46,987 bases of DNA, from contig CAAGFE010000046.1 of assembly GCA_900769075.1 (NCBI GenBank), forward strand, positions 1 through 46,987. The letters run 5' to 3'. Below the pieces are notes generated by a model. That model did no database searches, was not told the DNA's origin, and worked only from the letters and a program-made list of their open reading frames with translations. Below, piece after piece: positions 41,715 to 46,987 of this stretch (its first letter is position 1; every line of letters starts with the position of its first letter). Source of the DNA: Clostridia bacterium (lineage in GTDB: Bacteria > Bacillota > Clostridia > Christensenellales > Aristaeellaceae). Both the position numbers and the translations under genes were made by a program.

Positions 41715-42563
41715 ATGGCAAGCAAGAAGACAGGAACCGGCATCGTTGATTTTCCGGTGCAGAAGGCCACAAAGAAACCGCGCATTGCCTTTGGCAGTAC
41801 CCTGCGCGAATACAGACTGAAAGCTCATCTTGAGCAGGAGCAGGTCGGCAAGGCCTGCGGTGTGACCGGCAACGCGATCAGCAACTGGGAGCGCGACGTC
41901 GCACGCCCGGACGCTTCGCTGGTTCCCACCCTGTGCAATCTCCTCAACATCCCGCTGTACGACTTTTTCGGCATGGAAAATCCGAATCCGTACTCTGCGG
42001 AGGAGAAGGCGCTGGTGGCTGATTACCGATACATGACCGATCCGAACAAGCGTCAGCTGCGCAGCATCGTCAGCGCTATCATCGACAGTCAGGACGAAAC
42101 CCGTCGGGAGAACTACAGGAAGAACTTCTGCCATCTGGTTGGGCATGATGCCGGACTGGCGGCAGGCTTTGGCGGCCCGCTTGATGAGGAACCAGAAGCG
42201 TATCCTGTGTTTGTGCGGATCAGCAGAGAGGCCTGCCGCTCCGATGATGTGTTCCCGGTCAATGGACAGAGCATGGAGCCGGATTATCCCGATGGCTCCA
42301 TGGTGTTCGTGGAACGTGTGGATGCGTCTGATCTGGAGTATGGTGACATCATTGCCTGCATCGTGGCCGGTACGCCCTATGTCAAGATCTACGAGAAGGA
42401 CGGTCTCCATTCGATCAACCCGAAGTATTCCGTCATCGAAGTCACCGATGATGACAACATGCGGCTGATCGGGCGTGTGGTGGGCCTCGTCGATCCTGAT
42501 GACATGGCTTCCGAAGCAGAGACCAGGGAACTCATGGAGGTCTTTGCGGACGAGCTCGACTGA
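41715..42563 (+). CDS. LexA-like phage repressor (XRE HTH plus S24 peptidase)
   Basis: 282 residues. An XRE-type helix-turn-helix occupies about 27-85 (REYRLKAHLEQEQVGKACGV, ISNWERDVARPD). The C-terminal S24 self-cleaving domain has the Ala-Gly cleavage site at 150-151 (GLAAGFGG), nucleophile Ser186 in VNGQSMEPDYPDGS and general base Lys224 in TPYVKIYEK. All residues for RecA-stimulated autocleavage seem intact, so this repressor may still be functional. It is divergent from the dinB fragment, with a shared 15-bp operator in each promoter, so it probably represses itself and the damage-response gene. Confidence 0.92.
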   Translation: MASKKTGTGIVDFPVQKATKKPRIAFGSTLREYRLKAHLEQEQVGKACGVTGNAISNWERDVARPDASLVPTLCNLLNIPLYDFFGMENPNPYSAEEKALVADYRYMTDPNKRQLRSIVSAIIDSQDETRRENYRKNFCHLVGHDAGLAAGFGGPLDEEPEAYPVFVRISREACRSDDVFPVNGQSMEPDYPDGSMVFVERVDASDLEYGDIIACIVAGTPYVKIYEKDGLHSINPKYSVIEVTDDDNMRLIGRVVGLVDPDDMASEAETRELMEVFADELD

Positions 42564-42582
42564 TAAACGACAGCATAAAAAA

Positions 42583-42608
42583 ACCTGCTTGGACGGCAGG
42601 TGTGTTTT
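42583..42608 (+). terminator. Terminator after the repressor gene
   Basis: Stem ACCTGC/GCAGGT (42583-42588, 42596-42601) followed by GTGTTTTC. Modest strength; it lies between the repressor gene and the next gene. Confidence 0.55.
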
Positions 42609-42633
42609 CTATACCCAAATGGAGGTGAACAGC

Positions 42634-42921
42634 ATGGCGAAGGAAGCCCCGCGCTATATTCGTCAGTATGTTGACGTTGATGTGACCTTTGATACCGATG
42701 GCAGAATGCGGCCCCGCACTCTGACATGGGTCGATGGTCACCGGTTTGAGATCGACCGTGTGCTGGATGTTCGCCCGGCCCACGCCGAGAAGGCCGGTGG
42801 TCAGGGTGATCGCTACAAGGTCAGGGTGCGCGGCAAGGAGAAGGAGCTTTTCTTTGAACACAACCCGGACATCAGCTCCATGTATGTGGGACGCTGGTTT
42901 ATCGAAGCTCCGGCACAATGA
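42634..42921 (+). CDS. Conserved hypothetical protein of mobile elements
   Basis: A 95-residue soluble protein, mostly beta by pattern (YIRQYVDVDVTFDTDGRMRP, TLTWVDGHRFEIDRVLDV, FFEHNPDISSMYVGRWFIE). Similar small proteins commonly sit next to LexA-like genes on Clostridial elements; I know no function. GGAGG lies 8 bases before this ATG; an ATG at 42619 is too early. Its stop overlaps a spurious upstream ATG of the next gene, so the three genes here are likely one transcript. Confidence 0.7.
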   Translation: MAKEAPRYIRQYVDVDVTFDTDGRMRPRTLTWVDGHRFEIDRVLDVRPAHAEKAGGQGDRYKVRVRGKEKELFFEHNPDISSMYVGRWFIEAPAQ

Positions 42922-42935
42922 ACGGAGGTGTGAAT

Positions 42936-43358
42936 ATGTCACGAAATGTGAATAACGGAAAGTCGGAGCAGATTCTGCACTTTATCCGGCAGTTCACCGC
43001 CGTGCGCGGCTTCGGCCCTACCATCCGGGAAATCGGCGATGCTGTCGGCCTCAAGTCCAGCTCGACCGTGTACAACTACCTGTCCCGTATGACGAAACGA
43101 GGTCTGGTCGCATCGGAGCCGGGGAAACCGCGCAGCCTGCATGTGCTGGAACCCCGGCTGGAGGACGATCCTTGCGATGATGGCGGCGCGGTGCTGAGCT
43201 GCAAGTTCCGGTTCCCCAATGGGACCTACCCGGTGAGCGTGATTGCCATGGTGGCTGACGACGATAAGCAGTTCACGCCGGTCAAGGCTGATCGGGTGGA
43301 GGTGCTGCGCATGAAGCCAGTGGCGACGAAGAAGGCAGGGATAAACGATGGAGAGTGA
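42936..43358 (+). CDS. LexA DNA-binding-domain protein without peptidase
   Basis: 140 residues. Residues about 8-72 are a LexA winged helix-turn-helix (EQILHFIRQFTAVRGFGPTI, REIGDAVGLKSSSTVYNYLS). The C terminus (CKFRFPNGTYPVSVIAMVAD...) lacks the Ala-Gly site and Ser/Lys dyad, so it cannot self-cleave. It may compete with LexA for SOS boxes or regulate the island. GGAGG lies 7 bases before the ATG. It overlaps the SLOG gene by 11 bases. Confidence 0.85.
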   Translation: MSRNVNNGKSEQILHFIRQFTAVRGFGPTIREIGDAVGLKSSSTVYNYLSRMTKRGLVASEPGKPRSLHVLEPRLEDDPCDDGGAVLSCKFRFPNGTYPVSVIAMVADDDKQFTPVKADRVEVLRMKPVATKKAGINDGE

Positions 43359-43899
43359 AATCAGAAGGCCCATTGCAAAGGGCGCACGGCGTTGTGCATT
43401 CACCGGCTACCGCCCGATGAAGATGCCCTTCGGCTACGATGAGGAATGCCCGCTGGCCCTGGACTTCAAGCACAGGCTGCACGACACGATTGAGATGCTC
43501 ATCCTGCAGGGCTACAAGCACATGATCTCGGGTGGTGCCCAAGGCATGGACATTATGGCTGCCGAGACTGTGCTGGAGCTACAGAAGGAGTACCCGGAGG
43601 TGACGCTCGAGATCGCCGTACCGTTTGAAGCACAGGCAGCGAAGTGGCCAGCTGACTACCGCGCCCGCTGGCAGGAGTGCATAGACAGGGCGGATGTCGT
43701 GACCGTTCTATCGCATGAGTACACGAAGAAATGTCTGTTTGCCCGGAACCGCTATCTGGTCACGCAGGCCGACATCCTACTGGCTTGTTTCGATGGGAAA
43801 GAGGGCGGGACAAAGAACACGGTGGAGTACGCCCAAAGGAACGGATGCAGGGTGTGCTTGATTCCACCAGTCAAGATAGGATGTAGAAGGGCTATTTGA
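43348..43899 (+). CDS. SLOG-family (DUF1273/YpsA-like) protein
   Basis: 183 residues. Rossmann-like SLOG motifs are clear: CAFTGYRPMKMPFGYDE at the N terminus and the glycine-rich ISGGAQGMDIMAAE near residue 60. SLOG proteins are thought to bind nucleotides or nucleotide-derived signals, and some act in phage defence or DNA uptake (DprA relatives). It is translationally coupled to the LexA-domain gene (11-base overlap) and is last in the repressor transcript. Ligand and role unknown. Confidence 0.85.
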   Translation: MESEIRRPIAKGARRCAFTGYRPMKMPFGYDEECPLALDFKHRLHDTIEMLILQGYKHMISGGAQGMDIMAAETVLELQKEYPEVTLEIAVPFEAQAAKWPADYRARWQECIDRADVVTVLSHEYTKKCLFARNRYLVTQADILLACFDGKEGGTKNTVEYAQRNGCRVCLIPPVKIGCRRAI

Positions 43900-43946
43900 A
43901 ACATAGCAACATCCGCCTATAGAGGAATCAACAAGACAAAATTGTG

Positions 43947-44016
43947 TGTGAAAACGGCAATTTCCCTCATTATGACATGATGGAAGATTGCCGTTTTCCA
44001 CATTATGTGATATACT
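43947..44016 (+). promoter_or_regulatory. Promoter overlapped by a long inverted repeat
   Basis: TTGCCG (43988-43993), 17-base spacer, TATACT (44011-44016). The -35 lies inside the right arm of a perfect 12-bp inverted repeat, GAAAACGGCAAT (43950-43961) and ATTGCCGTTTTC (43987-43998), whose inner bases (TTCC..TCAT / ATGA..GGAA) also pair. It is a candidate operator or extended hairpin controlling the downstream fusion gene; the leader is about 100 bases. Confidence 0.6.
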
Positions 44017-44124
44017 TTAATTTGGTGAATTGTACAGTGATATGTGATTTAACTGAATTGCGGATAATGACGGCATTCTTACTCAGTGCTTACGATACGC
44101 AGCGAATGGACGGAGGAGTAACCT

Positions 44125-45651
44125 ATGCTTGGAGCTATCATTGGAGATATTGTCGGTTCTCGTTTTGAATGGCACAACATCAAGACGAAGCAGTTCGACT
44201 TTCTCACACACTCTTGCTTTTTTACTGATGACTCTGTCATGTCATTGGCGGTTGCTAAAGCAATTCTGGAAACAGAACAGCCGACACAGCTGATGGCCAA
44301 CGCAATCCGTTACATGCAAGATATCGGAAGGAATTATCCCGACTGTGGATATGGTGGCTCTTTCTGCAACTGGATGTTCTCTTCAAACCCCAGACCGTAC
44401 AACAGCTATGGCAACGGTGCCGCTATGCGTGTAAGTGCCTGCGGCTTTGCAGCTTCTTCTCTGGATGAAGCTATTGCCATGTCGAAAGCTGTAACAGAGG
44501 TGACCCATAATCATCCTGAAGGCCTGAAGGGTGCAGAAGCGACAACGGTTGCTCTGTATATGGCCAGAACGGGCAGCAGCATTCTCGAAATTCGGGACTA
44601 TATCGACAAGCATTATTATCCGATGAATTTCACACTGGATGGCATCCGGGACAGCTATCGATTCAATGAAACTTGCCAAGATACCGTTCCCCAGGCGCTG
44701 ATGGCGTTCTTTGAGTCTACCTCTTTTGAAGATGCGATTCGCAATTCGATCAGCATCGGTGGAGACAGCGACACACTTGCTGCTATTACGGGCGGCATCG
44801 CGGAAGCATACTACGGTATTCCCGAAGCAATCCGCAAGCACGCCCTGACTTTCCTTGATGAGCGTCTGCTCGGCATTCTCAATGCTTTTGAGGGTAAATA
44901 TGGCATTGTGATTGACAAAGGAAACAGGAAAACTACGGGCAGAATCAAAAGAACGGCACCGGTCGAAGGACAGCTCTCCATGCTGGAGGCCGTCGAGGCG
45001 ACCGAAGCCGCTGCACATGCGGATGACATCGAATCAAAAGAGACCTCGGCAGATAAGCTGTACAGCCACCTGTTTGAGGCGTGCAATATCCTGCGTGGCC
45101 CCATTGATCAGGACGACTACAAGAGCTATGTGATTCCCATTCTGTTTTTCAAGCGGCTTTCCGATGTATACGATGAGGAAAACGCTGAGAACGAACAGAA
45201 ATATGGCGAGGATATCGTCTTCTATCCGGAGGATGAGCTGCATGCCTTCATCATCCCGGATGGCTGCCATTGGCGGGATGTGCGCAATGTTAGCGAGGAT
45301 GTCGGTAAAGCCATCGTTGATGCGATGATGGCCATTGAACAGGCGAATCCGGATACGCTTGCAGGTCTATTCTCTTCTTTTGACGATGCCAACTGGACGG
45401 ATAAAAACAAGCTCTCGGATGAACGACTGAAAAACCTGATCGAGCACATGTCCTCGCTGCCGGTGGGCAACAAGAACTATTCTGCTGATGTCATGGGCGA
45501 TGCCTATGAATATCTGATCAAGAAGTTCGCTGACATGATCAAGAAAAATGCCGGTGAATTCTATACGCCGCGCAGCGTCGTGAAGCTGATGGTCCAGCTG
45601 CTGCAGCCCAAATCCGGCGAATCGGTCTATGAAATCAAGGTGGCGTGTTGA
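44125..45651 (+). pseudogene. ADP-ribosylglycohydrolase fused to type I restriction methylase HsdM, truncated by insertion
   Basis: 508 residues in one frame. Residues 1 to about 265 are an ADP-ribosylglycohydrolase (DraG/ARH) with GAIIGDIVGSRFE, the metal-binding FFTDDSVMS (Asp35-36) and IGGDSDTLAAITGG (211-224). After a 40-residue linker, residues 306-503 are the HsdM N-terminal domain (KLYSHLFEACNILRG, YVIPILFFKRLSDVY) and the start of the methylase domain (GEFYTPRSVVKLMVQLLQP). Motif I, normally near VYDPxCGxGG, is replaced by VYEIKVAC and a stop where a mobile element begins. The hydrolase half looks intact. An internal ATG at 44980 (Met286) could have been a separate hsdM start. No hsdR or hsdS lies in the window. 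Confidence 0.85.
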
Positions 45652-45787
45652 ATACAAGCAATATGCGGATAGAAAATTGGTAGCAGAATTGGTAGCAGAT
45701 TCGGAAATTGGTAGCAGATGCACGCTGCGCCTTTTTTGTTTTTTGGGAACAAAGAAAAGCTCCCGCTTTTGCACGGGAGCTGAAGTG
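45631..45787. repeat. Mobile-element end, copy 2
   Basis: Same layout as 35071-35228: GAAATCAAGGTGGC at the broken gene, three ATTGGTAGCAG repeats (45676-45686, 45688-45698, 45707-45717) and the hairpin AGCTCCCG/CGGGAGCT (45758-45781). Only scattered base changes separate the two. Confidence 0.85.
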
Positions 45788-46987
45788 TCAGGCCTGAATT
45801 TCCATGCCGTTCTTGAACCGAACTATCACCTTGTCCTTGCCGTAGACCATCATCCGTTCGACAAGGATATGGTAGGTCATCGGGTCGAAGGCCGTAGACA
45901 GCGCCTCCTGCTTCATGAGTGTTCTCAGAAAATCATCAATGGCAGCCAGTCGGGTCTGCTTGTCGGAGATGGTTTCTTTCAGCTCTGCGCAGCGGGCCTT
46001 GAGGCTTTCGTAGCGGTCGCAAAGGGCATCGTGCCTTGCCCGGTAGGCAGACTGGTCAAGCGCTACCATGGCGTTCTCGCGGATGCTTCGGGCGACCTGT
46101 TCGGCGGCGATGCTCATCTCCGCTTCGACCTGCGCCAGCTCGGCTTCCAGCGCCTCTGTGCTGAACACCGTGCTGCGTATGGCGTCAAAGCTGTCCCTGA
46201 TCTCGTTGCGCTTGCCGACCAGCTTGTTCAGTGCGGAGAGGAACAGCTGCTTCAGCGTTTCCTCATCAAAATGCGGAGTACCGCAGGGCTGATCGCCATC
46301 GTATTTCCTGTTGCATCGCCAGACCACCCGGCGATACTTGTCGTTGGAATGCCACACCTTGGAGCCGTACATGCCGCCGCATTCCCCGCAGTAAATGGTG
46401 CTGGAGAAAACCCGGACGCCGCTGTGCCGGTTAGGGCCGGGCTTCCGCATCGCAATTTCCCGCTGCACCATATCGAACACATCCTCCGGGATGATGGCTT
46501 CATGGTCGCCTGTCACATAATACTGCGGCACCTGCCCCTGATTCTTCACCTGCTTTTTCGTGAGGAAGTCCTCGGTAAAGCACTTCTGCAGGAGCGCGTC
46601 ACCCTTGTACTTTTCATTCTGGAGAATGCTCTGCACCGTCTTGGGGTTCCACCTGTCCTTGCCGCCGGGAGACCGGATGCCGTCAGCCGTCAGGCCTGCC
46701 GCAATCGTGTGGGGCGTGGCCCCTTGCAGGAATTCGGTGTAGATGCGCTTGACGACCTCCGCCTGCTCAGGATTGACCACCAGCTCGCCATTCTCTCCGC
46801 GGTCGTAGCCCAGGAAGCGGCTGAAGGGAACCGAAACCTTGCCGTCCGCCATGCGTTTGCGCTGGCCCCAGGTGCAGTTCTCGCTGATGGAGCGGCTTTC
46901 CTCCTGTGCCAGTGAGGACATGATGGTAATGAGCAGCTCACCCTTGCTGTCGAAGGTCCAGATGTTTTCCTTCTCAAAGTAGCATTC
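45788..46987 (-). CDS. Large serine recombinase (5' end outside window)
   Basis: At least 400 residues are visible. The frame stays open to the edge (ECYFEKENIWTFDSKGELLI, then TIMSSLAQEESRS). It includes the recombinase domain (FSRFLGYDRGENGELVVN, WNPKTVQSILQNEKYKGDAL), a zinc ribbon (YCGECGGMYG and later WRCNRKYDGDQPC), a long coiled coil and the tail FKNGMEIQA. The catalytic serine lies outside the window. Its gene points toward the element end with the triple repeats, and the terminator hairpin there closes it. It is probably the active integrase of element 2; the remnant at 35229 is its degenerate relative. Confidence 0.92.
   Translation of the reverse strand, partial: ECYFEKENIWTFDSKGELLITIMSSLAQEESRSISENCTWGQRKRMADGKVSVPFSRFLGYDRGENGELVVNPEQAEVVKRIYTEFLQGATPHTIAAGLTADGIRSPGGKDRWNPKTVQSILQNEKYKGDALLQKCFTEDFLTKKQVKNQGQVPQYYVTGDHEAIIPEDVFDMVQREIAMRKPGPNRHSGVRVFSSTIYCGECGGMYGSKVWHSNDKYRRVVWRCNRKYDGDQPCGTPHFDEETLKQLFLSALNKLVGKRNEIRDSFDAIRSTVFSTEALEAELAQVEAEMSIAAEQVARSIRENAMVALDQSAYRARHDALCDRYESLKARCAELKETISDKQTRLAAIDDFLRTLMKQEALSTAFDPMTYHILVERMMVYGKDKVIVRFKNGMEIQA

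Larger units (their letters stand above)
35071..46987. mobile_element. Composite accessory island (right end outside window)
   Basis: From the broken methyltransferase onward the DNA is a patchwork: serine recombinase fragments, a sigma-70-like/zinc-ribbon gene, phage lysis and SOS fragments, repressors, antitoxins and defence-like genes, with AT-richer composition than the left 35 kb. Copy 2 of the element end interrupts an island gene, so a later element seems to have inserted within an earlier one. The right boundary is not visible. Confidence 0.7.
45631..46987. mobile_element. Serine-recombinase element inserted in hsdM (right end outside window)
   Basis: Element sequence starts exactly where hsdM motif I should be and carries a leftward large serine recombinase gene running off the window. 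The rest of hsdM would be expected beyond the other end of the element. Confidence 0.8.

Overview
This window reads as a chromosomal contig from a high-G+C Clostridia-type Firmicute, probably a gut anaerobe near Oscillospirales or Christensenellales. The grounds are a CtsR-type heat-shock operator, an ANTAR-domain nitrogen regulator, LL-diaminopimelate aminotransferase, an Fe-S type PurF, the SCIFF peptide with its radical SAM maturase, strong AGGAGG ribosome sites, and serine-recombinase mobile elements carrying a sigma-70-like/zinc-ribbon companion gene. The taxonomic call is inference from gene content. No rRNA, tRNA or CRISPR array was seen.

Region 1 (1-4340) is housekeeping: a hairpin-rich repeat cluster, an SGNH hydrolase, a small heat-shock protein, pyroglutamyl peptidase, then a small membrane protein with lspA and an RluD-like pseudouridine synthase.

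Region 2 (4350-29548) is a nitrogen and glutamine hub. Leftward from a glnA promoter with a leader terminator run glnA, an ANTAR regulator, gltB, gltD, pyrG, dapL and an ammonium transporter fused to a PII domain. Rightward run asnB and then the operon purF-guaA-purC-carA-carB-purA-purB, behind a near-consensus promoter and its own leader terminator. Glutamine synthetase thus sits beside six glutamine amidotransferases (GltB, PyrG, AsnB, PurF, GuaA, CarA).

Region 3 (29549-34920) holds palindromic repeats, an alaS gene ending about 220 residues short of the usual length, a hairpin island bracketed by two copies of one terminator, and the SCIFF locus (scfB maturase, SCIFF precursor, TIGR04086-like membrane protein).

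Region 4 (35071 to the window end) is a mosaic, AT-richer accessory island. It starts where a SAM methyltransferase gene is cut at motif I. It holds recombinase remnants, a truncated RNA-ligase-like gene, two antitoxin-like genes, an unrecognised 562-residue gene flanked by direct repeats, a helically phased repeat array, a decayed phage segment (endolysin and DinB fragments), a LexA-like repressor with twin operators, a LexA-DNA-binding-domain protein, a SLOG protein, and an ADP-ribosylglycohydrolase fused in frame to the start of a type I restriction methylase. That fusion is cut by a second mobile element with the same end as the first, again at methyltransferase motif I. The two ends are direct repeats 10,560 bp apart.
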